Source: Strongyloides papillosus (taxonomy: Eukaryota; Nematoda; Chromadorea; Rhabditida; Strongyloididae). From it: a DNA stretch of 64,000 bases. Below, one piece after another: positions 47,137 through 57,710 of this stretch. Where the stretch lies: contig SRSI01000048.1 of the NCBI GenBank assembly GCA_005656395.1, positions 682,001 through 746,000 of the forward strand, read 5' to 3'. The notes beneath the pieces are model-generated. The model was not told the DNA's origin, did not search any database, and worked only from the letters and a program-made list of their open reading frames with translations. Each line of letters begins with the position of its first letter. Positions within the stretch are counted from its first letter, which is position 1. A program made the position numbers and the translations under genes.

Positions 47137-49328
47137 GAAAATCTTTATTTTTTTACAAAAAAAACAATGGTAATATTTAGTTGTAAATATTTTTTTTATA
47201 CAATGCAGATTAGCTAACAAAATTATATACATATTTATATTACTAAACTTAATGTAAAGTAGAAATATACTTACTTTTTTAGAAAATATTATTAGCTATT
47301 TAAAAATTATTTATTGAAAATTTATCTTCTGTTATGAAAAAAAGGTGAAATAAAAATTTTTAAGTTTCGTAACACTTTTATGACAAAAACACATATGTTT
47401 CTGCACTAAGCGATAACAATATTAAAAAACAATATATTTATATCCATTTTTGATAGTTTAAATATATATAAAATGAGAAGAAAGTTTTGTCCTTACTCTG
47501 CAAAATTTATCTTGTATTAAGAAGAATAAATGTACTATCGTTAATGATTAAAGAATTTCCAGGATTATAGTAGAAAATTAATTATTATCCTCTATACAGG
47601 ATTACATTAATAAAATATTATTATTAGAATATAACTCTTTTTTATCATGAGATAAATTTCTATTCTATGTAATCATTTCAAAATTTATACATAGAACACT
47701 AATGAAAGAAAAAATTGATAAACATGAAAATACAAGAATCAAAAATTACTTTTAATCATGCAATATTGGCATTTTTAAAATCTTCAGATACCTAAATATT
47801 TATACATTTGCCTAAACAAATGCCAAGGAATTTTTTGATTTAAAAATAGTTTTTTGCCATTTATTTCATCATTTTTTGGTTTTATATTTCCTTTAAAAGT
47901 ACATCAACTACCTTATCATTTTTATCTCTTACTTTAGTACGGAAAGTGCTCTTTTTGGAAAGATTAAATTTTTATTTATTCTCTGCTCCATGTTTAAAAT
48001 GTAATTAAACAATATTATGCATAAAAAATATTTATGAAAAAAAGGAAAGATATTTGATATTTATGAATTACAATTTATAAAGATTTTTTTTTAAACAAAA
48101 GTATTTAAGGGGAAGAAAACTAAAACTTTTATATCTATAATACGAAGGGTTGAAAATACAAATTCAAGAAATATTTATATTTTATTGTACGAGTTTCTGT
48201 GAAAAGCGATTTAGATTGGCAAATTTTTTCAATTTTTGTATATTACTTTTAACATTATAACTATTTTGATGTTATGTTAAAAAAATAAACACATAAATAT
48301 ATGTTGAACCTGGAGAGAAATTATCCGTTGAAATTATGCGCTCTAGCACACCGAATAAAACTGATGAGATAGTCATCCTTAATTATTTAGATACTCTTAG
48401 AGGAAATAGACCACAAAATGAGTACAAGAATAATGTAAAGTACCCTACGTGTACTGTGTCACTTACAATAGCTAGTTAAATTATAAAAAAAACTTCAAAA
48501 AGTAATATAACCTTTATTGAAATTTATTAAAAAGCATGTATGATAAAAAGGTACTGGTGTTAACATTTTTTTCAATTATTCTTCGGTTACAAGTACAGTA
48601 GGCATCACAATCTTTAGATATGTATATTTTTTTTACTGATTGTGTTTATGTTTATTAATAAATAAGATGTATAACGCTGTTTTTTATTTTTGTCATTTTT
48701 TGCTATATCGTGACTTTAATAATTAGTGTTTAATCATCACCTTATTATAAGAGAGACTTTGGTTATTTTAGAATCTTTTATACCGTTTAAGTTAGTAAAT
48801 TAATATAACTGTAGTACTTTAATATTCTATTATAAGGAAACCCAAAATGGTTCTTGAAAATCGACCGATAGAAAAATATGCTTCCATCTTTTCCATATAA
48901 AATACCATAGAGGTGGTCCTGAGAGACTACCCACGTTATAAAGTATATAAGTATTCACATTTCCATGAAATGAGAAATATCATTCTTTTATTTGAATATA
49001 TTACAGTCATAGCTTAGGTTTCTGAAAAAATTGATAATTTAGGTTGTTATTACGTAGCACAAATAGCGTTATTTTTCATGATTTGAAGATTTAATTAACA
49101 AGTAAATATTACCTTTTGATAAAACTGATAGTACTCTTGTTTCGAAAGCGTTAAATAGGAGAGTGTACACTAGTCTAACTAAGGCTAGTGTTCGTACTTC
49201 CAATAAGTAAATAACCACCATCCAGAAGATTTTACTGTGCTTCATGATAAAATACTTTATATTTTTGTACGAAAAAGTTTAACAAAAAATGATAAAACAA
49301 ATTATATACAATAATTTTATTTACACAT
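47137..49328. other. A+T-rich intergenic stretch
   Basis: No coding sequence recognised. Two weak hairpins were noted, one near 48913-48934 (GTGGTC...GACTAC) and one at about 49168-49194 (ACACTAG...CTAGTGT). No tRNA, snRNA or spliced-leader RNA signature could be matched. Confidence 0.45.
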
Positions 49329-50439
49329 TTAAGATCTATCATAATCATTTATATAAGCTTTATCAATGTCAAAACATTGATTAATTTCATCATTAATATT
49401 ATCAACAAAAAATTCACGGAATATATCTTCATCAGGGACAGGAGACGCATCTTTAGTTGATACAATAGTTGTTTGTTCATTTTGATGTTCAGCTGCCGGT
49501 ATCCTGTGGATAAAGTTACAGTGAAAACCAACTGGACACTTCCCACCCACCGAAAAGTGTTTGCATTCTTCCATGGGAACAACTTGATTCTGCTGAAAGT
49601 GTCCCTCTGATGCCATATTAGAATAATCTTCGAAATCCTTTCTTGAGTGGGACAATAGGCAATTCGGGAACAAAGCGCACTTGTTTGTCAAGAGAAAGGA
49701 CGGACAAACTCCCAATGTTAAAGTTCTCTCGTCTCTAAATAGAGGTAAGCTCTAGAAAATAAATAAGTAAATGATAAAAATCTCTGAAACTTACACTTGA
49801 ATTTGATCGAACATTGCTGCAAACAGAACTGGTGAAGTCTGATGTGCTGTAGCTATCTCCTGAGGCTTCTACGCTTCTCTTCCTTTTTATACTATACAAT
49901 TCACCGTCGTTGCTGTTCAGGTATGTACCACTATATGTAAATCTTCTATCAAGATAATCATTTGAAGAGATTCCACTTCCTGTAAATGAGTTGTGGAAAG
50001 TACTTTCTTGGAAATGTCCTATAGGTCTGCGTCTACGAATGTTCCTAAGTTTATACGATCCACTGGAGCTGTTCAGGTAGTTGGAACTACTGTCACGATA
50101 GGCAGAATACGGACGCTCGTAATGATACGAGTTCATGCTTTCCGCAAAAGATTGCGGGTTGTAGGAGTATGCGAAGTTCACTAGTCTATTGTGCGTAAAT
50201 GAGTTCCCTGGTACCATCCTTTCATAATAAGGTTGCCTCGATACTGGAGGACGACTTTGCTCCTGGTTTATCATTACTCTACTCAACCCATCTGTGACTG
50301 TACGCATTGAAGAACAGCATCCCCCATAATCAACTTGTTGTTGATTTCCTTCACTATATAACGGTCTGCCATCATAATTTACATAATTTTCCGGGTATCC
50401 AGAAGCATGATGTAGAAATTCTCCGACACGTGCCTCCAT
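49329..50439 (-). CDS. Tandem CCCH zinc-finger RNA-binding protein
   Basis: Exons 49795-50439 and 49329-49751 in phase 0 encode 355 residues. The first 215 are low-complexity (S, N, Y, R, G) and probably disordered. The second exon has two perfect CX8CX5CX3H fingers: one in CPSFLLTNKCALFPNCLLSH and one in CKHFSVGGKCPVGFHCNFIH. They are separated by about 30 residues, longer than the 18 of TIS11/tristetraprolin. The C-terminus is acidic. Nematode germline regulators such as POS-1, MEX-5 and OMA use this finger type to bind 3' UTRs, so maternal mRNA control is likely but unproven. Confidence 0.8.
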
Positions 50440-51117
50440 TGTCTTAGGTGGTAAATAGTTAGCAGGTTTATATACAAAATATTTGAATACAAGTAAAAAA
50501 AGAGCGATTTATTTTGTCGTTCACAAACTTTTAAGTTAAAATAACTTATGTCGTCGCAAAAAATACCTTTATTTTATAAACGAGATGATAGTAGATGTTT
50601 CTACTAAAAAGAATAAATTTAGCTTAAGGGGAAAATTGTAACTTTTATTCAAATAGATGATAATGAATGTAAACTAAAATTTAGACGCTTTTAGCATGAT
50701 AAATACTTTAAATTCATTACTTTCTTTTTAATTTAAGGGATTATGTATGATAAAATAATTCATTTTAGATGAGAAGTAGATGGGTTGTTTTTTTCTACTA
50801 CTATTACCCTTGAAATGATACTCTTTTTACAGGTGAATCATGTGTATGTAGATTAAGAAGAACTGTAAAAGTTGTATGTATCATAAATTTACAATAAGTT
50901 ACTTTAACAATATTAATAGTTGATATTTAACCTGACAGAAATATTTGAAAATTCATTTGTACAATGTTTTAATTGGTAATTACAGATTTTTTGATTTCCA
51001 CAATGTATCTTATTGTTTTTATAGTTATTAATTTAAAAAAAATTAAACATAAAAATATGCTTGATAATAATACTTAAATTTCGTTTATTGAAATAATTTT
51101 TCGTCACCCTTTTTAAA
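50440..51117. other. A+T-rich intergenic stretch
   Basis: Upstream of the CCCH gene and the TAMM41 pseudogene. Nothing further recognised. Confidence 0.5.
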
Positions 51118-51289
51118 TTGTTTGGTATACCAAACATTGTCAGAATTTCGAGACAATATTTTAACAAAAAATTTTGTCAAAGAAATATTTTTCACGTTAA
51201 GCTTGTAGAAATCCATTTTCATTCTTCAAGTAGTAATGAAAGTTTTATGTTCATTAAACTTGTGGTAATATTGGACTTGAAGGATAACA

Positions 51290-52110
51290 TATTCATGTAA
51301 TCTCAATAACATGAATCAGCATCCTGGTCATTATTCTTTCTTAGGGTGGTTAGGATCAAAAAAAGTTACAAATATTCACACTAATTATGCTGCCGACGTA
51401 TATTTTAATACCTGTGTAAAATCCAATGGGAGAATGATAAAGTATGGCGTCATATCAACCTACAATGCACTACAAGATTTGCTTGATTGGAGATAGTTAT
51501 ATGTTTCTGGAAGATTGCAAAAATCTGTATTAAATGTTCTTCCACCTACAAAAGAATTAGCAGAAGCAATAGAAAATAACCGTAATTGAGCCTTACATTT
51601 TGCCTTATTAAAACTTGAAGATACATTCGCTTATGAATATTTATTAAAACAAATAGTTAGTATATCTTATAATTGTGATTTTAGGCAAAAATTTGATGAA
51701 AATAGAAGTAAAATTGACAAAATCGTTAGAGGTAGTTATGATAAACTTGTTGATATCTACAAACCATTCCTAATAAAAGATAATAGGATTACAATACTCT
51801 CTTCAAAAATAGAACAAGATAATACAACTGAAGCTGTTTATCATAGACTTAACTTGTTACCTTCTGAAATATTAAATAATCTTCAGGATTCATGGAAGAA
51901 AAAGTACAAAGGAAGAAGAGATATTGAAGAGATATTATTTTCTCTTTCTCATAGACTGGATGCTAATGTGATAATAAGTAAAATAGCAGAAGACATTGTT
52001 TATAAATCTGCAATATCTCAAACATCTAAAAATGCTTTTTCTGCCGGTCTTTCTAAATCTATGCTTTACTTATCTTCAAAATTAGTAGAATTTTTTTATA
52101 TCTATTGGAT
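51290..52110 (+). pseudogene. tamm-41: TAMM41 (mitochondrial CDP-DAG synthase) pseudogene
   Basis: Family sequence runs in one frame from about 51301 to 52100. It includes NMNQHPGHYSFLGWLG, ADVYFN, IKYGVISTYNALQDLLDW, LYVSGRLQKS, then ISYNCDFRQKF, KLVDIYKPFL and the C-terminal KNAFSAGLSKSMLYLSSKL. It is interrupted by in-frame TAG (51494-51496) and TGA (51587-51589). No intron is needed or visible. The N-terminal nucleotidyltransferase strand with the catalytic acidic residues is missing or shifted (the frame at 51118-51300 is different). TAMM41 makes CDP-diacylglycerol for cardiolipin. The intron-less, stop-bearing state suggests a dead retrocopy. Two sequencing errors giving two stops without any frameshift are less likely. 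Confidence 0.82.
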
Positions 52111-52183
52111 GATTTGTATATTTATTAATAATAGCAGCCATAGAATTTTACTTTATTACTTAATATTGATAGTTAGAAAATGA

Positions 52184-53396
52184 TAAAATTAATTTAAATA
52201 AATTATTTTTATTTTTAAATTATGGCATTTTTCTGCAAAGAATAATTTTTTCTGCAATTTTAATAAATCATAAGCACTAAAGATATAACCAATCATTAAT
52301 ATGTAACGTAGGCATCTTATATTCTGAAGCAATAAGGGAAATTGAATATATTAATTGAATCAGGCATAGGCGATAAAAAATAAGAGGATATTTATTATCT
52401 TGTAGTTTTTTTCTGAAAATATTTATAATATTGTAGTTATTGAAACAAAGATCTCTACTTTAAAAAACCAAAAAATTTAGAAAAAAATTATTTAAAATAT
52501 GTTTATTTAGATACTCGAATAAGGTGTAACAAGCAGAAATCTAAGACGCACTTTTGTATGGTTAAACAATACCTTATGGTAACCTATTACTACCTATAAA
52601 ATTTCAGCTTCATAAATCTACTTTTTCTGCACTTTCGACTTCTGAAATTTTCTACGGTGATCACGTAACTTAAAAATTATTTTATGTAACTGTAACAAAA
52701 TATATATTGTTCTTCACCATTTTTTTGAGTACTTTTTAAGTATAAAGATAAATTTTGAAAAATCTTATTTCTAAGTATATTTTGAGAGAAAAATCATGAA
52801 TGATGGAAATTCCGAATCTTGAAAATATTAAATTTTGATTCAGCGTGGTTGAAAAATCCATGTATACATTTTTTGGATATTAAAAATTTGTTGATAAAAA
52901 AAAGTTCTATACTAACTTTTTATAAAATAACTTGCTAAATCACTCAGATTCATCTTAAAAACCAAAAACATGAACATACTTTACTCTTTATCAATCACAA
53001 TTACATTTTATTTCTTCATATATTATTTTATTACATTTTGGTCAACTTAAATAAAATGCTTAAAAAGCTCGGAAAAGCTCAGACAACCAAAAACATAAGT
53101 TCTGATTTTTATATGCCCAAATTATGTATCTCGATTATTTTGTTTATGATTAATTAAGAGGTCAAGAAATTAAAAAAGTCGTATGATTGTATTAACAATT
53201 TCTGTAATTTCATACTTGTTAGAAAATAGTATTACATACTTTTTTTATTGTAAAAATCTTTTCCCATGATTTGTACTTTTGAAATTTTGATTTTTGTTAA
53301 ACAAGGTTACTCTTTTTTTTCTAAATATTTGTTAAACATCTTTTAAGTTTTATATAAAATCTGATAAAAGAGTTGTAAATAACTTTTAAATTATTT
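52184..53396. other. A+T-rich stretch before the tandem LTR element
   Basis: No genes or structured repeats recognised. The last four bases (ATTC, 53397-53400, just beyond this stretch) form the target-site duplication of the following element. Confidence 0.5.
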
Positions 53397-53400
53397 ATTC

Positions 53401-53905
53401 AGTAAAATATGACAGTTGGGAAACTGTTTGGAAAATTCGAGAACATTGTTTTTGTTATTATATAAGGTGGCGAGAGTCATCAAATTATTCATTTTATTAA
53501 CTTAGGTAATAGTAGTAGTCGTTTTTTTTATGTAATCAAAAGCTTATATGTATGATGTGTTATATTGTAATGTTATTAATTATCTTAATTATATTGTAAT
53601 GTATTTCTAATATATTGTATTTGTAGACCACTAGGGGTTTCATAGACGGTTGAGGGAGATCTCAGGAATTGTTAAGAGATCGAAGGATAAGTATAAGTAA
53701 GTATAATTTTGTAATTTATAAATGTTATCCCTAGGTGGCCACTTTTTGTAATCTTATATTTGTGAGTGTGTTATTGTAATAAAGTTTGGATAAATAAAAG
53801 TGAATAGTTGATAAAGTCTTCAATAATCAGTCGGAGATTCAGAGGGCATTGGGAATTGTCTGAAAAGGGGGACACCAAAAACTATATCTTATAAATATAT
53901 TTTCT
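53401..53905 (+). repeat. LTR 1 (505 bp) of the tandem element
   Basis: Begins AGTAAAATATGACAG and ends ATATATTTTCT, so the ends are AG...CT rather than TG...CA. Boundaries are set by comparison with LTR 2 (different base before AGTAAA) and LTR 3 (different bases after TTTTCT). TATATAAGG at 53458-53466 is the likely promoter, and AATAAA at 53778-53783 the poly(A) signal. Overlapping the last T, TGGACTCGAGGATAG is in primer-binding-site position. Confidence 0.9.
53458..53466 (+). promoter_or_regulatory. TATA box in LTR 1
   Basis: TATATAAGG lies 58 bp into the LTR, followed by less A+T-rich sequence (TGGCGAGAGTC). It is repeated at the same place in LTR 2 (57218) and LTR 3 (60978). Confidence 0.5.
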
Positions 53906-53950
53906 GGACTCGAGGATAGAAGTTACGATACCCCAGAATAAGAGTTCTTA

Positions 53951-56900
53951 ATGCGTCTAAGGAACAATAAAGTAGTTGAAATGGATCCAAACGTCATAAA
54001 TCTCCGTTTACCCTCAACAAGGACAAATAGTCAGAAAGGTCAGGAAAATGATGACAACAACAGTGTTTTCGCCCATGCTGACGGTGGTAATTCGCGTGAT
54101 CATTCGCCAAGTCATCATTCGTCACGTAGTAATGATGGAAGGAGTAACGTTTCGGCTTATGCTAGTGGAAGAGAAGGGATGTTTAGCAACGAAGGTGTAG
54201 GAGGAGGCCCTACTGGACAACATCCGAATCCACAGTTGAATGTAGGAGGAGGCCCTACGGATCGAGGAAGGAACACGTTACCAGTTGTAGGAGGAGGCCC
54301 TACGGATCAAAGAGTGAATGAGTTACCAGTGGTAGAAGGAGGCTCTACAGGTCAAAGGGTGAATGCGTTAGTAAATGTAGGAGGAGGCCCTACAGGACAG
54401 TTGATGAATCCGTTACCAAATGTAGAAAGAGGTTCTACACGTTTGAATGATAATGTTAATGAGTTGAATAGAATGAATTATGTTAATCGTATGAATGTAA
54501 ATGATGTTAATAGAGAGCAAGAGTTGACTGGTGCTAGAAGAATATCAGTTGTTGATGAAGTTGTAAACGTTGATGGGAACAATGGTTATAATGTTAGATA
54601 TACAAATAGAGTTGCAAGTATTGGTTATTACAATCGTGGGATGTCAGGATTAAGGATGACAAATGTTGAGAGGATTCCTGAAGTTAATGCACGTTCTTGT
54701 TTCTGGAACTCAGGAGGAGGCCCTGATGCTAATGGTAGAGAGAATGTAGGACACGTTGAAAAGAAGGAGTCAAAGTTCGGAAAGTACTATGATGGTTTTG
54801 ACAGATATGATCCACCAGGTGGAGGAAGATCAGGTTATTCAAACAATGGAAGACAATCTCCAAACTCGTCTGGAAGAGATAGATACCGTTATAATCGAAA
54901 AGTTGATAAGAATAATCGTGATAACTCGTTGCTTCAACAGATGATAAGTGGACTTGGTTTAGCAGTTAATTTGGACAAGTTTACGGGAGAAGATGAAGCA
55001 TTCAGTGTTTGGTTGACAAGGTTTGAAGCGTTGTGTAGAGTGAGGAAAATTGGTCCAGAAGATAAGGCTGCAGTATTGATAATGCATTTAGCAAAGAATC
55101 CAGCTAGGGATATCGCTACTCGTATTGAGCTTCAATTGGATTATTACAAGTTGGTAGACTACTTGAATGAAAACTATAAAGGTGCTATGAATGAAAATGC
55201 AGCTAGAGCTCGGTTGGACATGTTGACGATAAAGAAGCCTGAAGACATTAGAAAAGTTGGATCAGAGATTAGTACACTCGTTGATATAATCGAGAAGGAT
55301 TCAAATTTGAAGGAACGTTTTAGAAAGAAGTTGTATAAGTTGGCAGATCTGGTTCCTGCTTCGATTAGAGGAACATTAAAATATGGAGGATGTTGCGATA
55401 CATTTGAATTAGCAATGGTTGTAGCTGAGGACTTGTGGAGGATAAATGATGAAGTAAAAAGAACTCGTCCAGGAACAGTTGAAAAGGAGAGAAAGAATTC
55501 GAAAAGTGGAGATCGAGAATTTAATGACAGTTGTTTTAAATGTGGAGTGAAAGGTCACAGAGCAAAAGAGTGTAAAAAGGAAAGCTCTTTACAAGTTTCA
55601 AGTGTGAACATTTCAAAGTTGAATAAGTTGTCAAGAGTGCCGATAATTCCAATGACAGTTGATGGAATTTCAATTCATGCGATGTTAGATACTGGAGCAA
55701 GTATTTCAGTAATGTCAAAGAAGTTGGGAGAAACGTTGAAAGTTCCAGTAGAGAAGAAAAAGATGTTAGCTGCTACTTTAGGTTCAGGAAAATGGATCGT
55801 TTACCGTGCAAAAGTATGCAATAAGTTGAAAATGGGAAAAGATGAAGAAGTTAAAGTTAAATGTTTTGTATCAGGTGAAGAGTTCAGAAATTATGATATG
55901 ATCTTGGGAACAGATGTTTTAAGTAAAGTTAAGTTAACAGTGGATATGGAAAATGATAAAGTTGTAATTAATGATGAAGTTATAAAGTTGTGTATGAAAA
56001 ATGAAGATAATGAGTTGATTGTAAATAGTGTATACAGTTTGATTTCACCAGAGGATAAGTCTTATAAAGAGGATATTGTAAAGGAGATGCCAAAAGTTGA
56101 TCAAGGTAATGAAACTACAATGGGTTTACAAGTTTTAAACGTGGACGAGGATTTAACGATTAAAGATAGGGAAAAGTTTGAACTTACAAAAGACTTAAAG
56201 GTATGCACAGGAGAGAGTGATGAAATTGAGAAACCCTCAGATGATGAGAAGGAAAATGAACTTCCAAGGGGAGAAGTAGAAAAGGATGATATAGATAGAA
56301 ACCTCGATTTAAATGTTGATAAGGCTTTACCGTCGTTGAAAAAGTTATATTTTAGTAATGACAGTTGTTTTGATAAAATTACTATAGAGGAACAGTTGAG
56401 AGATCCATGGATACGTGAAGTTTACAATGAAAAGAAGTTCGAAAACAGAAAAGTAGAGGTGTTGAATGGACAAATTATGATAGAAGATTTAACTGGTGAG
56501 GGATATGTGGTATTGATTCCAAAATTGCATGTTGGAAAGGTGTTAAATATCTCTCATAATTTGTCAGGTCATGATAATAGTTCAAAAGTGTACAGACGGT
56601 TGAAGAATAGTTGTTACTGGAAAGGGATGCTCGATGATATAGTGCTTTATGTGAAACGTTGTAAAAAGTGTGGTCGAAGAAGCAATAAGTATGCTAAAGG
56701 CTGTTATGGAAGAAGTTGCAGAACTAGTTTGAATGTTAGGTTGGGAAAGCAGACAAATCCACTAGTTGACAAAGACGTGGCTAGATGGACTTCAACGAAA
56801 AATGCAGAGAAGGCTCCTGCAAAGGTAAAGGAGAATATGGTCAAGAAAAGAGGAAGTGCTTATGATAAAAGAAAGGTTGAAGAATATTCTACGTATGATA

Positions 56901-57115
56901 AGGAGAATATGGTTAAGAATGGAGGACATGCCAATGATAAAAGAAAAGTTGATGAGTATTCTATGTATGATAAAGGAAAACTAGTTGATATAAGAAGACC
57001 ACCGTTTAGTAAATCTAAGAAAGTTGTTGTTGATCTTGGTTCAATGTTAACGTTTCTTAAAGGTACCAAAGGTAGAGGTTGTTTGGTACATAAATCAGAT
57101 GTGAAAAGAGTATGA
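53951..57115 (+). CDS. Gag-protease-integrase-zinc polyprotein, copy 1 (1,054 aa)
   Basis: Residues 1-330 are a polar, Gly/Asn/Arg-rich Gag N-terminus with six 15-residue repeats of VGGGPTxxx type at 83-172. A helical Gag capsid-like part follows (LDKFTGEDEAFSVWLTRFEALCRV, about 340-500). A CCHC knuckle (C528-x2-C-x4-H-x4-C541) and an aspartic protease with DTGAS at 580 come next. An acidic linker of about 190 residues stands where RT and RNase H would be expected. The integrase zinc domain is H869-x4-H874-x29-C904-x2-C907 with YWKGM. The basic tail has two 24-residue repeats and no D,D-35-E core. The single open frame with no decay suggests selection or very recent insertion. It is most similar in layout to Ty3/gypsy Gag-Pol with pol largely removed. 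Confidence 0.9.
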   Translation: MRLRNNKVVEMDPNVINLRLPSTRTNSQKGQENDDNNSVFAHADGGNSRDHSPSHHSSRSNDGRSNVSAYASGREGMFSNEGVGGGPTGQHPNPQLNVGGGPTDRGRNTLPVVGGGPTDQRVNELPVVEGGSTGQRVNALVNVGGGPTGQLMNPLPNVERGSTRLNDNVNELNRMNYVNRMNVNDVNREQELTGARRISVVDEVVNVDGNNGYNVRYTNRVASIGYYNRGMSGLRMTNVERIPEVNARSCFWNSGGGPDANGRENVGHVEKKESKFGKYYDGFDRYDPPGGGRSGYSNNGRQSPNSSGRDRYRYNRKVDKNNRDNSLLQQMISGLGLAVNLDKFTGEDEAFSVWLTRFEALCRVRKIGPEDKAAVLIMHLAKNPARDIATRIELQLDYYKLVDYLNENYKGAMNENAARARLDMLTIKKPEDIRKVGSEISTLVDIIEKDSNLKERFRKKLYKLADLVPASIRGTLKYGGCCDTFELAMVVAEDLWRINDEVKRTRPGTVEKERKNSKSGDREFNDSCFKCGVKGHRAKECKKESSLQVSSVNISKLNKLSRVPIIPMTVDGISIHAMLDTGASISVMSKKLGETLKVPVEKKKMLAATLGSGKWIVYRAKVCNKLKMGKDEEVKVKCFVSGEEFRNYDMILGTDVLSKVKLTVDMENDKVVINDEVIKLCMKNEDNELIVNSVYSLISPEDKSYKEDIVKEMPKVDQGNETTMGLQVLNVDEDLTIKDREKFELTKDLKVCTGESDEIEKPSDDEKENELPRGEVEKDDIDRNLDLNVDKALPSLKKLYFSNDSCFDKITIEEQLRDPWIREVYNEKKFENRKVEVLNGQIMIEDLTGEGYVVLIPKLHVGKVLNISHNLSGHDNSSKVYRRLKNSCYWKGMLDDIVLYVKRCKKCGRRSNKYAKGCYGRSCRTSLNVRLGKQTNPLVDKDVARWTSTKNAEKAPAKVKENMVKKRGSAYDKRKVEEYSTYDKENMVKNGGHANDKRKVDEYSMYDKGKLVDIRRPPFSKSKKVVVDLGSMLTFLKGTKGRGCLVHKSDVKRV
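54197..54466 (+). repeat. Six 45-nt repeats with covarying 17-nt hairpins, copy 1
   Basis: Hairpin cores start at 54197, 54242, 54287, 54332, 54377 and 54422, exactly 45 nt apart. Four read GTAGG-AGGAGGC-CCTAC. The fourth and sixth read GTAGA-(AGGAGGC or AAGAGGT)-TCTAC, where the fifth stem pair changes from G:C to A:T on both sides at once. The repeats encode VGGGPT/VEGGST/VERGST peptides. Confidence 0.85.
54710..54726 (+). promoter_or_regulatory. Seventh hairpin with same loop, different stem, copy 1
   Basis: TCAGG-AGGAGGC-CCTGA: the loop is the same AGGAGGC as in the 45-nt repeats, but the outer stem pairs are different and still complementary. It lies about 270 nt beyond the repeat block in gag (copy 2 at 58470-58486). 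Confidence 0.6.
56828..56971 (+). repeat. Two 72-nt direct repeats near the ORF 3' end, copy 1
   Basis: Units 56828-56899 and 56900-56971 encode KENMVK...YDKRKVEEYSTYD and KENMVK...NDKRKVDEYSMYD. Substitutions between units are moderate, so the duplication is older than the tandem array (both array copies share it). Confidence 0.8.
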
Positions 57116-57160
57116 GTAAAGGTTAAAAATGTTCTCAAGAATTTTCTTAAAGGAAGGTCG

Positions 57161-57665
57161 AGTAAAATATGACAGTTGGGAAACTGTTTGGAAAATTCGA
57201 GAACATTGTTTTTGTTATTATATAAGGTGGCGAGAGTCATCAAATTATTCATTTTATTAACTTAGGTAATAGTAGTAGTCGTTTTTTTTATGTAATCAAA
57301 AGCTTATATGTATGATGTGTTATATTGTAATGTTATTAATTATCTTAATTATATTGTAATGTATTTCTAATATATTGTATTTGTAGACCACTAGGGGTTT
57401 CATAGACGGTTGAGGGAGATCTCAGGAATTGTTAAGAGATCGAAGGATAAGTATAAGTAAGTATAATTTTGTAATTTATAAATGTTATCCCTAGGTGGCC
57501 ACTTTTTGTAATCTTATATTTGTGAGTGTGTTATTGTAATAAAGTTTGGATAAATAAAAGTGAATAGTTGATAAAGTCTTCAATAATCAGTCGGAGATTC
57601 AGAGGGCATTGGGAATTGTCTGAAAAGGGGGACACCAAAAACTATATCTTATAAATATATTTTCT
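57161..57665 (+). repeat. LTR 2, shared central LTR
   Basis: Exactly 3,760 bp after LTR 1. It serves as 3' LTR of internal copy 1 and 5' LTR of copy 2. A purine-rich stretch (AAAGGAAGGT) before 57161 is the only polypurine-tract candidate and is weak. Confidence 0.9.
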
Positions 57666-57710
57666 GGACTCGAGGATAGAAGTTACGATACCCCAGAATA
57701 AGAGTTCTTA

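Noticed and set aside
48913..49194. Two hairpins considered as small RNA genes
   Set aside because: Stems are 6-7 bp, no conserved boxes (tRNA A/B, snoRNA C/D, SL RNA exon) were found; such stems are frequent by chance.
56860..57252. 130-codon minus-strand frame inside the element (also 60620-61012)
   Set aside because: Shadow of the repeat-bearing, low-stop sense ORF; no independent signal, and it crosses into the LTR.
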